Shown: piece after piece, positions 8,711 to 17,225 of the stretch
Numbering within the stretch: position 1 is the stretch's first letter
Layout: each line of letters begins with the position of its first letter
From: Emticicia sp. C21
GTDB lineage: Bacteria > Bacteroidota > Bacteroidia > Cytophagales > Spirosomataceae
Assembly (NCBI RefSeq): GCF_003418935.1
Contig: NZ_QVMT01000001.1
Span: forward strand, 412,063-476,062
Direction: 5' to 3'
Length of the DNA: 64,000 bases
Notes under the pieces: model-generated
Database searches by the model: none
Told to the model about the DNA's origin: nothing
Seen by the model: the letters and a program-made list of their open reading frames with translations, nothing else
Position numbers and translations under genes: made by a program

Positions 8711-8872
8711 TTTAGTGATTTAGCGCTTGAGCGCCGCCGCTGCGGTGAGTTAGTGATCAATTGTGAATTAGCGGATGTTGAATTAGTGAATAATTACGAG
8801 TTAGTGAATGCGGACGCCGCGCCGTTCACAATTAAACCATTCACGATTAACCAATTCACTCAATCACTCAAT
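8711..8872. repeat. Octamer inverted-repeat element A
   Basis: The left part holds repeated GTGATTTA, GTGAGTTA and GTGAATTA units; the right part holds their complements (TTCACTCAATCACTCAAT). Two GC-rich patches (around 8732-8755 and 8811-8825) are embedded and can pair partly with each other. It lies between a terminator and the next gene. Together with the flanks it fills the 380-base gap between 8645 and 9024. Confidence 0.7.
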
Positions 8873-9024
8873 AGTTCTTCTTAGTAAATTAATAAAATTG
8901 TCTTTCTTTTATCCAATTATTTAGGCGTGTCGTCAATTTTTACCTATCTTTAACAGCACAAACATCACTACGACAAACTATTAAGTATTTTTACTTAACT
9001 ACTAAAATTACCAGAGATTATTAA

Positions 9025-10509
9025 ATGAGCCTTAATACCGATAATATCCGCCTTGTATTCGGACTAAAATTAAAACAACTGCGAATTGACAAAGGTATGT
9101 CACTGACCGACCTGGCGCAAAAATCGGGGCTGTCGATGTCATATATTAATGAAATTGAAAAAGGGAAAAAATATCCCAAATCAGATAAAATTGTGGCGCT
9201 GGCCGATGCAATGGGGGTTGATTACGATAGTCTGGTCTCGTTGAAACTCAATAAAAAACTCGAACCGATTTCTGAGCTGCTCGCTTCAAACTTCCTGACT
9301 GAGCTTCCCTTTGAAATTTTTGGTATCTCCCCCGCTGACCTCCTCGAATTGCTTTCAGGTGCTCCGACTAAACTCAGTGCTTTTATCAGCACTATTATAG
9401 AGATTGGTCGTAACTATAATATGACTGTTGAGCAGTTTTATTTCGCCGTGCTAAGGTCGTATCAGGAAATGCACGATAATTATTTTCCGGAAATTGAAGA
9501 TAACGTCGACCGTTTTTTAGCAGAACATAAAATTGGCTCTGATCAACAGGTTGATGAGTTTTTCTTATCTAACCTGCTTACCGATAAATACGGATTTACG
9601 ATTAAGTACTTTGACGAAGAAGATTATCCGCATATTGCTAATATACGATCGGTTTTTTTGCCTAAAACTAATACGCTTCTGATTAATAAACGCATTACTT
9701 CAGACCAGCGAGCGTTTACACTAGGACGTGAATTAGGTTTTCTGTATATGAAACTGAAAGACCGTCCCTATACGTCGTCGTGGGTAGAGGTTAAATCGTT
9801 TGAAGAAATACTCAATAATTTTAATGCTTCTTACTTTGCAGGGGCAATTCTGATCCGCAGAGAAAAACTGATTGAGAAGTTAGAATATCTCTTTAACCAG
9901 ACTACCTGGAACGATAAAGTATTGGTTGATATGGCAGAACATTTTCAGGCAACACCTGAAACACTTTACCACCGCATTAGCAATATATTGCCTAAATACT
10001 TTGGTATTGATGGTATTTTCTTTCTGCGCTTTGAAGCACCTACTGGAAAGAAAGATTATCACCTGACCAAAGAAATGCACCTGGCCCGACGACACACACC
10101 CCACGAAACACAACAGGAGCATTATTGTAGACGTTGGATTTCGTTGAATATTCTGGATGATGTGTCGGATGCACAACTTAAAGGCGAAGTAAAAGAGCCA
10201 TTGGTAGGTGTACAAATATCCAACTATGTTGACTCCAAAAGCCAGTATTTTGTGATGTCGATGGCACGTCCGCTAAATATCATTTCACATCTGAATATCA
10301 GCGTAACGATGGGTTTTGAGATGAATGATGGTTTGAGAACCAAACTCAAATTCTTAGACGACCCAAAGATTGTCACCCGTGACGTAAACCAAACCTGCGA
10401 ACGCTGTAGCCTATTTGACTGCAAAGAACGTGTTGCGGCTCCGGTTATTCTGCAAAGAAAACGCCAGATAAAGCAGATGAAAGAAGCCTTGAAAGCGATG
10501 GAGGGGTGA
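9025..10509 (+). CDS. XRE-family regulator of the short-chain-fatty-acid regulator (ScfR) type
   Basis: A 494-residue transcription regulator. Residues 8-65 form an XRE/Cro helix-turn-helix (LKQLRIDKGMSLTDLAQKSG, SMSYINEIEKGKKYP). The middle has an ImmA/IrrE-like region with FTLGRELGFLY where a peptidase would have HEXXH, so the zinc site is degenerate and the domain is probably sensory. The C terminus has the CERCSLFDCKER motif and the DUF2083-type region of ScfR/RamB regulators, which respond to acyl-CoA or short-chain fatty-acid status. It has its own terminator and is not in an obvious operon. Confidence 0.85.
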   Translation: MSLNTDNIRLVFGLKLKQLRIDKGMSLTDLAQKSGLSMSYINEIEKGKKYPKSDKIVALADAMGVDYDSLVSLKLNKKLEPISELLASNFLTELPFEIFGISPADLLELLSGAPTKLSAFISTIIEIGRNYNMTVEQFYFAVLRSYQEMHDNYFPEIEDNVDRFLAEHKIGSDQQVDEFFLSNLLTDKYGFTIKYFDEEDYPHIANIRSVFLPKTNTLLINKRITSDQRAFTLGRELGFLYMKLKDRPYTSSWVEVKSFEEILNNFNASYFAGAILIRREKLIEKLEYLFNQTTWNDKVLVDMAEHFQATPETLYHRISNILPKYFGIDGIFFLRFEAPTGKKDYHLTKEMHLARRHTPHETQQEHYCRRWISLNILDDVSDAQLKGEVKEPLVGVQISNYVDSKSQYFVMSMARPLNIISHLNISVTMGFEMNDGLRTKLKFLDDPKIVTRDVNQTCERCSLFDCKERVAAPVILQRKRQIKQMKEALKAMEG

Positions 10510-10529
10510 TCAAATAAAAATTTTACTAG

Positions 10530-10561
10530 CAGCCCTGATAATTTTTTATTGGGGCTTTTTT
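10530..10561 (+). terminator. Rho-independent terminator after the ScfR-type gene
   Basis: AGCCC pairs with GGGCT around an AT-rich loop, followed by TTTTTTGG. Confidence 0.65.
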
Positions 10562-10593
10562 GGTTATTATTGTCATATTAAATAGTAAAATTT

Positions 10594-11364
10594 ATGCCCC
10601 TTGTTAGATGTTCAGCACAAAAGAGTCAAACTCTAGAAGAATTTTATAATGAATTTATTAATGAGGAAACGACTGATTTCGTTTTCGAATCTGTAAAATC
10701 TATGCTATCTTTTATTTCAATGGTAAATAAAACTTTTCTGGAAACACCACTATATGGATTAACATCATTTAGTATACTCAATATCTTGCAAGCTGATGAC
10801 TGGAAAAGCGAATGGTTTATATCTGTCCGTAGCATTGAAAATATTTTTGAATTTGAATATTTAATACCAGAAACGAAAAGTCCATGGAAGAATGCGAATA
10901 TCAAAGCACAAGCTAACACTATTGAAGAAGCAGGAGATTTGCTAATTATTGCCATGAAAGAGAGTGAGGGTTGGAAAAATAATAAAGAATTAAGGAAGCT
11001 CTACAATAACCTAAAAGCCAGAAAAACTGAAAATCCTAAATTTAAACTATGGCTGGAATTTGAGACAGTTGACCCAACTAATTGGGATATTGAAAATGAG
11101 TTTTGCAATATACATGTAGATTTAGAAGATGGCAGACATTATGGATTAAATGTCTGGACATACAAGTTTTTGAAAACATCCATTAACGATGATAAAAAAT
11201 CAGGTAAAAATTTACATGGGTTATACCAGATACCACCGGATTTATTCGTCAAAGAACTTACCAGAGAATGTATTGAAAAAGCGATCGAAGACTTACTTAA
11301 AATTGACGACCTGGAAAAGGTTTTAAATCAGGGCATTTATTCTTGGAGAAATGACCTTGCTTAA
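10594..11364 (+). CDS. Hypothetical protein, 256 residues
   Basis: No family recognised. The protein is soluble, without signal peptide or membrane helices, rich in Lys, Glu and Trp (DDWKSEW, ESEGWKNN, DPTNWDIENEF). The C-terminal half has a pattern like an immunity or defence-associated protein of unknown type: a strand-rich segment IHVDLEDGRHYGLNVWTYKF, then a helical acidic tail. It sits between the ScfR-type regulator and a lone response regulator and appears to be transcribed alone. Function unknown. Confidence 0.6.
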   Translation: MPLVRCSAQKSQTLEEFYNEFINEETTDFVFESVKSMLSFISMVNKTFLETPLYGLTSFSILNILQADDWKSEWFISVRSIENIFEFEYLIPETKSPWKNANIKAQANTIEEAGDLLIIAMKESEGWKNNKELRKLYNNLKARKTENPKFKLWLEFETVDPTNWDIENEFCNIHVDLEDGRHYGLNVWTYKFLKTSINDDKKSGKNLHGLYQIPPDLFVKELTRECIEKAIEDLLKIDDLEKVLNQGIYSWRNDLA

Positions 11365-11558
11365 AACCAATGCTCCCAGCCTCACTTATTCCCAATATCC
11401 AAACGATACCTCTCGTCTGGTAAAATTATAAATATATAATTGCTTGTATTTTACTCCCAATCAAAGTTACAAAACCACCTACCAATGATATTAATGCATG
11501 CAAACTGTGTATAAAGGCAGTTTTTTAAATAATTACCTTGCTGTAAATTCCTCTTTGT

Positions 11559-12035
11559 ATGAAATACTTATTAACCGATAATTACGCTCCTATAAAAGTC
11601 TTATTGGCAGAAGATGATGAAGATGACCAGTTCTTTTTCTCTGATGCCCTTGCCGAACTTCCGTTCCCAACAGAATTGACCATTGCCAGCAATGGGAAAG
11701 ACGCTGTTGAAAAACTGACACAGGCAGAGAGCAAGCCTGACATTATCTTTTTAGATTTGAATATGCCTAAAATGAATGGGAAAGATTGCTTAAAATTCAT
11801 TCGTATGGACAAAACCTTTTGTTCTATTCCTTGTATTATTCTGAGCACTTCTTCTGCACATACAGAAATAGAAGAAACCTACCACGCAGGAGCCAACCTG
11901 TACATCCTCAAACCTAATGAAGGCAGTAATCTATTGAAAATGGTGAACAAAGCCTTGAAACTGGATTGGAAAGAAAACTTCACTCCCAAAAAGGAATTAT
12001 ACTTTTTATCGGAAAGAACGCTTCAAAGAGCCTGA
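11559..12035 (+). CDS. Single-domain response regulator (CheY-like)
   Basis: A 158-residue receiver domain with no output domain. The acidic pocket is VLLAEDDEDD, the phospho-acceptor is Asp 66 in IIFLDLNMPKMNG, and the conserved Ser/Thr (ILSTSS) and Lys (LKPN) follow. The spacing is typical of REC domains of the DNA-protein phosphorelay type common in Cytophagales. TACCTTGC around 11534 may be a -7 box. No kinase gene is adjacent. It converges on another lone receiver gene. Partner unknown. Confidence 0.9.
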   Translation: MKYLLTDNYAPIKVLLAEDDEDDQFFFSDALAELPFPTELTIASNGKDAVEKLTQAESKPDIIFLDLNMPKMNGKDCLKFIRMDKTFCSIPCIILSTSSAHTEIEETYHAGANLYILKPNEGSNLLKMVNKALKLDWKENFTPKKELYFLSERTLQRA

Positions 12036-12071
12036 TAAGTTACTGAAATTACTAAATAAGGTAATTTATGA

Positions 12072-12491
12072 TTAAGTATTGGGATGTTTACAAATAGCCC
12101 AATATGTCAGTATTACGCGCATATGATTCTTTATTTCTTCAAAATCATACTCTTTCTTAAAAAAACCCTGTACCGTAAACTGCATATACGCCTCATTCAC
12201 TAATTTCTGACTAGCTGAAGTAGAATAAAACACAAAGGGGATACTCTTTCTACGTAATTCAAGGTTAGTATCTATCTGCCGTTTAAATTCCATACCATTT
12301 TGTAAGGGCAGATTTATATCGCATATAATAATAAACGGACTGTCTTTAGTGGTGATAAGATATTGCCAGGCATCAATACAATTCTTAAACCAGATAATGC
12401 CATTAGGAAGTTTTAATTCATTTATAACTTCTTCGAGGACATCCTTATCATCGGTATCGTCTTCTATTAATATAATTGGGCGTGCTTTCAT
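12072..12491 (-). CDS. Single-domain response regulator (CheY-like)
   Basis: A 139-residue receiver domain: acidic pocket IILIEDDTDD, phospho-acceptor Asp at about residue 58 in IIICDINLPLQNG, then YSTSAS and a Lys in FFKKEY. The ATG at 12491 is used; a longer frame from a TTG at 12524 adds residues before the first strand and is unlikely. The conserved pre-loop Lys-Pro is replaced by KKE. It has no output domain and no adjacent kinase, and its 3' end faces that of the preceding response regulator across 36 bases. Confidence 0.87.
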   Translation of the reverse strand: MKARPIILIEDDTDDKDVLEEVINELKLPNGIIWFKNCIDAWQYLITTKDSPFIIICDINLPLQNGMEFKRQIDTNLELRRKSIPFVFYSTSASQKLVNEAYMQFTVQGFFKKEYDFEEIKNHMRVILTYWAICKHPNT

Positions 12492-12696
12492 AGTTGTGTC
12501 GATTTTCTTAGTATAACCACTCAATAAGAAAATAGTTTATAATTATCTTTATTTATTCGGTTCTTTTAGCCCAATTCTGCCGCATAAAGAATTTAGATGA
12601 AAAAAGGCTGGCACAGATATTTTGTAATTCATGCTGGAGCTTTCCAAAAAACAGAAATCAATGTATTATTAATTCACAAGCTTTAATTCTAAAATC

Positions 12697-13326
12697 ATGA
12701 AAAAAGTATTTTTTATTGCAGCAATGGCGCTTTTGGGGATCAATTCTTATGCACAGGAAGGAGGTTCAAATTCCATCCATCTTGGGGTAAAAGCGGGTTT
12801 AAATTACTCAAATATCTACGACTCAAAAAATGATGAGTACGATGCTAATGGGAAATTCGGCTTAGCAGCGGGTGGGTATCTTGCCATTCCGATTGGGAGA
12901 TTTCTGGGTATTCAGCCTGAAGTAATATACTCGCAAAAGGGTTATAAGCAATCAGGCAGTGTTCTGGGCAGTGGTTACGACTTTACCCGTACATCTCATT
13001 ATCTTGATGTTCCGCTACTGGTTTCTATTAAGCCTACCAGTGTTTTAACTTTTCAGGTTGGTCCGCAGCTCTCTTATCTGATGAGACAGAAAACGACGAT
13101 TAATAGCGGCTTGGGAACTGTTGTAGACGAAGACGATTTTGATAATGATAATATCCGCAAAAACACCTTGGGTGCAGTTATCGGGGTCGATTTCAATTTT
13201 GATAAAGTTGTTTTTGGCACAAGAGCAGCTTGGGACTTACAAAATAACAATGGCGATGGTACATCAACCAACCCACGTTATAAAAATGTAGTAGTACAAG
13301 CTACACTTGGTTTCAGAATTTTTTAA
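12697..13326 (+). CDS. Outer-membrane beta-barrel protein (PorT-like)
   Basis: A 209-residue protein with a clean signal peptide (MKKVFFIAAMALLGINSYAQ) followed by a small beta-barrel of the outer-membrane/PorT type: GVKAGLNYSNI, GAAG-YLAIPIG-type hairpins, QPEVIYSQKGY, and a terminal aromatic residue (VVVQATLGFRIF), the usual C-terminal barrel signal. The family is often named porin family protein; the role is structural or unknown. A degenerate sigma-54-like sequence lies 88 bases upstream of its ATG. A strong terminator follows. Confidence 0.82.
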   Translation: MKKVFFIAAMALLGINSYAQEGGSNSIHLGVKAGLNYSNIYDSKNDEYDANGKFGLAAGGYLAIPIGRFLGIQPEVIYSQKGYKQSGSVLGSGYDFTRTSHYLDVPLLVSIKPTSVLTFQVGPQLSYLMRQKTTINSGLGTVVDEDDFDNDNIRKNTLGAVIGVDFNFDKVVFGTRAAWDLQNNNGDGTSTNPRYKNVVVQATLGFRIF

Positions 13327-13342
13327 AAGAAGAAATAACTAT

Positions 13343-13380
13343 AAACCCTTGTAGTTGAAAATTGTCGATTACAAGGGTTT
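13343..13380. terminator. Bidirectional terminator between barrel and VOC genes
   Basis: Perfect 11-bp stem AAACCCTTGTA / TACAAGGGTTT between convergent genes. Confidence 0.8.
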
Positions 13381-13415
13381 GTAAATTTATGTGGCTAAAC
13401 GTTACTGAATATTCA

Positions 13416-13784
13416 TCAACTCCCCCACTGCTGCACAACAATCCCCAATTGTGTATCTGTCAATGCAAATTCTTTTGCCCCCCATGGGCGAAGTGTAACT
13501 TTGCTGAGGTTGGGATGAAGCAAATGCGGGTGCGATGCCGAAACTTTGGCATAAACTTCCTCAATATTATCAGTTACCAATCTTAATTCAGGATTATGTT
13601 CTTCTGCCAATAATTTGTCCTGAAAAATATTTATGCTCAAATCACCTTTTGAAACTACGCAAAATGGTCTCCGAGTATTTATCTCATCATATGCTATTCT
13701 AAATTCCAGACAATCCACAAAAGTAATTAATGCATCACGTATATCGATGTAAAAAATATTGGGTACCAGTTTGGTAAAATTCAT
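13416..13784 (-). CDS. VOC superfamily (glyoxalase/bleomycin-resistance fold) protein
   Basis: A 122-residue protein with the paired beta-alpha-beta-beta-beta modules of the vicinal oxygen chelate fold: LVPNIFYIDIRDALITFVDCL, FCVVSKGDLSINIF, PELRLVTDNIEEVYAKV, and the usual C-terminal RPWGAKEFALTDTQLGIVVQQW. This is close in pattern to glyoxalase-like or dioxygenase-like proteins with unknown substrate. It lies between convergent and divergent neighbours, so it is probably a single-gene unit. Confidence 0.75.
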   Translation of the reverse strand: MNFTKLVPNIFYIDIRDALITFVDCLEFRIAYDEINTRRPFCVVSKGDLSINIFQDKLLAEEHNPELRLVTDNIEEVYAKVSASHPHLLHPNLSKVTLRPWGAKEFALTDTQLGIVVQQWGS

Positions 13785-14006
13785 ATAAATAATAGATTTA
13801 CGTTAATTATCTGATTAATTCCTCAAATGTAAATAGAATATAAATACACTATTTTGTTGTCGTTCGAAATTGATTGAAATCAAGAAACAAGAGCTTATTT
13901 GTACATAAAATCTTGTACTAAACTAATTTCATTCTCAACAATAGTATGAATCTTCTGCTATACTTTAAAAAAAACGCTAACTTGCATACTAAATTCAGCT
14001 TTCTTA

Positions 14007-14717
14007 ATGTTTATAACGAAAACCTATATTCTTTGCCTCATGCTACAACCAATTTTGCTTCAAGTTCCAGACTCAACTTCAACTGCAGCAAATGCCGAAT
14101 CAATTAATTATTTAAGCTTATTATTGAAAGGTGGTATTGTTGTTTATCCATTATTATTCTTACTGTTTTTGGCCATATTTTTCATCGTAGAGCGCTATCT
14201 ATTTATCAAGGCTGCCTCTAATATTGATTTTGGCTTCCTGAGAACATTAAAAGACAATATCTTACGCGGCGACTTACGTACAGCCATTACCTTATGTAAA
14301 AGCACTAATCTACCTATTTCACGTATATTGGAAAAAGGTATCACACGCATTGGCCGCCCTGTAAAAGACATTGAAAGTGCCATGGAGATTCAATCGAATC
14401 TGGAGATTTCCAAAATGGAAAAGAATATGGGTTACTTGGGGCTTATCGCCGGGGTTGCTCCTATTCTCGGTTTCATTGGTACTATTTCGGGTATTATCCG
14501 TATTTTCTATGATATTGCCACTACCGGAAACTTTACTATCGAAATCATTGCCAATGGTTTATACGAAAAAATGATTTCATCGTTTACGGGCCTTATCGTA
14601 GGGGTAATTGCTTATGCCGGTTATCATGGTATTAATATGCTGATTGATAAGTTTGGTATTCATTTACAAGCAACTGTAATGGATTTTCTTGATACGCTTA
14701 ATGAGCCGGCAAGATAA
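14007..14717 (+). CDS. exbB: MotA/TolQ/ExbB proton channel family protein
   Basis: A 236-residue ExbB-type subunit of the inner-membrane proton-driven motor that energises TonB-dependent outer-membrane transport. Three membrane helices are visible: about 45-66 (VVYPLLFLLFLAIFFIVERYL), 145-165 (GYLGLIAGVAPILGFIGTISG) and 185-207 (MISSFTGLIVGVIAYAGYHG). The signature GLIAGVAPILGFIGTISGII and the Thr/Ser-lined third helix match the family. A start at 14040 (MLQPILLQ) is possible; 14007 is used. exbD follows 27 bases later. No tonB gene is adjacent. Confidence 0.92.
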   Translation: MFITKTYILCLMLQPILLQVPDSTSTAANAESINYLSLLLKGGIVVYPLLFLLFLAIFFIVERYLFIKAASNIDFGFLRTLKDNILRGDLRTAITLCKSTNLPISRILEKGITRIGRPVKDIESAMEIQSNLEISKMEKNMGYLGLIAGVAPILGFIGTISGIIRIFYDIATTGNFTIEIIANGLYEKMISSFTGLIVGVIAYAGYHGINMLIDKFGIHLQATVMDFLDTLNEPAR

Positions 14718-14744
14718 TTTTTCACCCATCTGATTTCTATACCA

Positions 14745-15149
14745 ATGAAATTAAAAAGACAAAGACGATTTGAAGCTGAAATCTCAACAGCGTCGTTGAA
14801 CGATATCATGTTTTTCCTGTTGTTGTTTTTCCTGATTATATCTACTTTGGGAAATCCGAATGTAATAAAGTTGCTTTTACCGAAATCATCAAAATCATCG
14901 CATGATGTAAGCAAGCAACCTATATCTTTGACGATTACTAAAGATAAAGTTTATTATATTAATAGTACACCTGTGCCGTTCCCTCAATTAGAAGAAAGAT
15001 TAATAGCAGCCACCGCAAAAATGGAAGAACCAACCGTAGTTTTAAGAGCAGAAAGCTCGCTAACTGTACAGGACCTGGTTGACGCTATGTCTTTGGGAGC
15101 TAAGCTCAAAATAAGGATGGTATTGGCTACCGAACTTAACAAACAATAA
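14745..15149 (+). CDS. exbD: Biopolymer transport protein ExbD
   Basis: A 134-residue ExbD/TolR protein, partner of the ExbB channel encoded just upstream. The N-terminal basic stretch leads into one membrane helix (DIMFFLLLFFLIISTL, about 21-40) with the essential Asp at its start (about D22), then a periplasmic domain ending VQDLVDAMSLGAKLKIRMVLAT. Together exbB and exbD form an operon closed by a strong terminator. Confidence 0.93.
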   Translation: MKLKRQRRFEAEISTASLNDIMFFLLLFFLIISTLGNPNVIKLLLPKSSKSSHDVSKQPISLTITKDKVYYINSTPVPFPQLEERLIAATAKMEEPTVVLRAESSLTVQDLVDAMSLGAKLKIRMVLATELNKQ

Positions 15150-15172
15150 GCATTAAATTGATACTCATACTG

Positions 15173-15206
15173 AATAGCCGATAAAAATATCGGCTATTTT
15201 TTTTAT
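15173..15206 (+). terminator. Rho-independent terminator after exbD
   Basis: Perfect 10-bp stem AATAGCCGAT / ATCGGCTATT with a 6-base loop and a following run of T. Confidence 0.9.
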
Positions 15207-15461
15207 ATCTATCTATTTAAACACGATTCCTTATTAAATTGCAACTTTTCTAAGTTATTAAAATGTTAAAGACAAACTTGCTGTTTTTAATGTCTTGAAC
15301 TATGCCGCGATGGTGTATCGTTTTAACTGATTTTAAGATTCTGCTGATTCATTTAGACAAAATAATCAGAGTAAATCTTGATCTAAATAATTATTGCATG
15401 TTATACTTCAGTCTAATTATTTAATCAGGTCAATCAAAGTTTAGGACAAAATCACAACTAT
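15207..15461. other. AT-rich non-coding region before the CCA-adding enzyme gene
   Basis: With the terminator this fills a 312-base gap between exbD and the next gene. No ORF, hairpin or clear promoter with the TAnnTTTG consensus is seen; it presumably carries the promoter of the downstream gene. Confidence 0.4.
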
Positions 15462-16931
15462 ATGATGAATTTTAAAGAACACATATCTAATGAACCAATT
15501 TTTGAGGTAATCGCCCGTTCGGCTACTGAACTGGGAGTAGAGGCGTATGTCATTGGTGGATATGTAAGAGACTTGATACTGAACAGACCCAATAAAGATA
15601 TTGACGTGGTTTGTTTAGGTAGCGGTATCGGGTTAGCAGAAAAAGTAGCCAGCAAATTAGGCGATAATGTACATGTAAGTTTCTTTAAGAACTTTGGCAC
15701 TGCACAAATCAAATCTGATGATCTGGAGGTAGAATTTGTAGGTGCCAGAAAAGAATCTTACCGATACGAATCACGCAAGCCTTTGGTAGAAGACGGTACA
15801 CTTGAAGATGACCAGAACAGACGTGACTTTACGATTAATGCCCTAGGTATCTCTTTGAATATCAAAGATTTCGGGCAATTGATTGACCCTTTCGATGGAG
15901 TGGCTGATATTCAGAAGAAAATCATCCGTACGCCTTTAAGTCCGGAAATTACCTTTTCTGATGACCCTTTGCGCATGATGCGTGCTATTAGATTTGCTTC
16001 GCAATTAGGCTTTGATATTGAAGGTATAACTTTCGATGCCATTTCGGCTATGAAAAATCGTATCAGCATTGTTTCGCAAGAACGTATTACCGAGGAGCTT
16101 AATAAGATTGTATTATCGAAAACACCATCGTATGGCTTTAAACTCTTGTTTTATACGGGCTTGCTACAAATCATTTTTCCTGAATTCTGTGAATTGCAGG
16201 GAGTTGAAACCCAGGATGGTAAAGGGCATAAAGATAATTTCTATCATACCTTGCAAGTGTTAGATAATGTAGCTCTCAAATCAAACGATTTGTGGTTGCG
16301 TTGGGCAGCTATTTTGCACGATATTGCTAAACCCGCTACCAAGCGTTTTCATCCAAAAGTGGGTTGGACATTTCATGGACATGAAGAATTAGGGGCTAAG
16401 ATGACACCAACCATTTTCAGAAAATTAAAACATCCTTTGGATGCTAAAATGAAGATGGTGAAAAACCTGGTAAGACTGCATTTACGACCCATTGCTTTGG
16501 CAAAAGATGGGGTATCAGATTCAGCACTGCGTAGGTTATTATTCGAAGCAGGTGATGATATAGAATATCTGATGATTTTGTGCCGGGCTGATATTACTTC
16601 CAAGGATATGAGCAAAGTAAAGCGCTACTTGGGCAACTTCGATAAAGTGGAAGAACTATTGATAGAGTTGGAGGCCAAAGATAAGCTTCGTAATTTCCAA
16701 CCAGTCATTACCGGAGAAATTATCATGGAAGTGTTTGACTTAAAACCATCCCGCGAAGTAGGTGATATAAAAGTTGCTATCAGGGAGGCTATTCTGGATG
16801 GTACTATTCCGAATGACTTTGATACGGCTTACGATTTTATGATTGCCGAAGGAGAGAAATTGAATTTTAAACCAGTAAAAAGTAAAGAATATATAAAGGA
16901 ATTCATACATTCACTTGAACCCAAATCTTGA
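15462..16931 (+). CDS. cca: CCA tRNA nucleotidyltransferase with HD domain
   Basis: A 489-residue class II nucleotidyltransferase of the CCA-adding/poly(A) polymerase family. The catalytic core is VIGGYVRDLILNRPNKDIDV (about 29-48) with the G-G and D-x-D motifs, followed by RRDFTINALGI (about 121) and the tRNA-binding RAIRFASQLGF segment. The C-terminal half has an HD phosphohydrolase domain (WAAILHDIAKPAT, about 282). It adds or repairs the tRNA 3' CCA end. The next small gene starts 8 bases after its stop, suggesting co-transcription. Confidence 0.9.
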   Translation: MMNFKEHISNEPIFEVIARSATELGVEAYVIGGYVRDLILNRPNKDIDVVCLGSGIGLAEKVASKLGDNVHVSFFKNFGTAQIKSDDLEVEFVGARKESYRYESRKPLVEDGTLEDDQNRRDFTINALGISLNIKDFGQLIDPFDGVADIQKKIIRTPLSPEITFSDDPLRMMRAIRFASQLGFDIEGITFDAISAMKNRISIVSQERITEELNKIVLSKTPSYGFKLLFYTGLLQIIFPEFCELQGVETQDGKGHKDNFYHTLQVLDNVALKSNDLWLRWAAILHDIAKPATKRFHPKVGWTFHGHEELGAKMTPTIFRKLKHPLDAKMKMVKNLVRLHLRPIALAKDGVSDSALRRLLFEAGDDIEYLMILCRADITSKDMSKVKRYLGNFDKVEELLIELEAKDKLRNFQPVITGEIIMEVFDLKPSREVGDIKVAIREAILDGTIPNDFDTAYDFMIAEGEKLNFKPVKSKEYIKEFIHSLEPKS

Positions 16932-16938
16932 TTTTTTT

Positions 16939-17151
16939 ATGAATAATGATGAAAACGCTAAGTTTAAAAGAACTTTAGGAGGAATATTAACAGGGATAGG
17001 CTTAATACTGTTGCTTTTTGCCTGTGCCGCTTTTATGTCGAGTAATAATAGACTGATGGGATTTGATGTAGAGGGTGCCAGAAAAATTGCACCTGCTATA
17101 TTAGGTTTTATTCTGATGATATCAGGGATTAGTCTGATTAATAGGGCTTAA
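16939..17151 (+). CDS. Small two-helix membrane protein
   Basis: A 70-residue protein with two hydrophobic segments: LGGILTGIGLILLLFACAAFM and APAILGFILMISGISLI, joined by a short polar loop (SSNNRLMGFDVEGARK). The ATG at 16939 is preferred to an upstream TTG overlapping cca. No family is recognised. It is probably co-transcribed with cca and is followed by a perfect long hairpin. Confidence 0.65.
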   Translation: MNNDENAKFKRTLGGILTGIGLILLLFACAAFMSSNNRLMGFDVEGARKIAPAILGFILMISGISLINRA

Positions 17152-17167
17152 GTTTATTAAAGCTGAA

Positions 17168-17212
17168 ATAAACAAAATGCCTTATAAGTTGTATATAAGG
17201 CATTTTGTTTAT
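17168..17212. terminator. Long perfect bidirectional terminator hairpin
   Basis: A 19-bp perfect stem (ATAAACAAAATGCCTTATA and its complement) with a 7-base loop between two convergent transcription units; A-rich on one side and T-rich on the other, so it works in both directions. Confidence 0.88.
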
Positions 17213-17225
17213 GAAAATGTAAAAC

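Noticed and set aside
8711-8872. Octamer repeats as a possible CRISPR array
   Set aside because: Units are only about 8 bases and degenerate, there are no regular spacers, arms are inverted, and no cas genes are present.
12609-12623. Sigma-54 site upstream of the 12.7 kb barrel gene
   Set aside because: TGGCAC is present but the -12 element has TT instead of the essential GC, so it is not listed as a promoter; mentioned only for its distance.
15462-16931. Poly(A) polymerase instead of CCA-adding enzyme
   Set aside because: Not excluded, but the HD domain and general layout are more usual for CCA-adding enzymes in this phylum.
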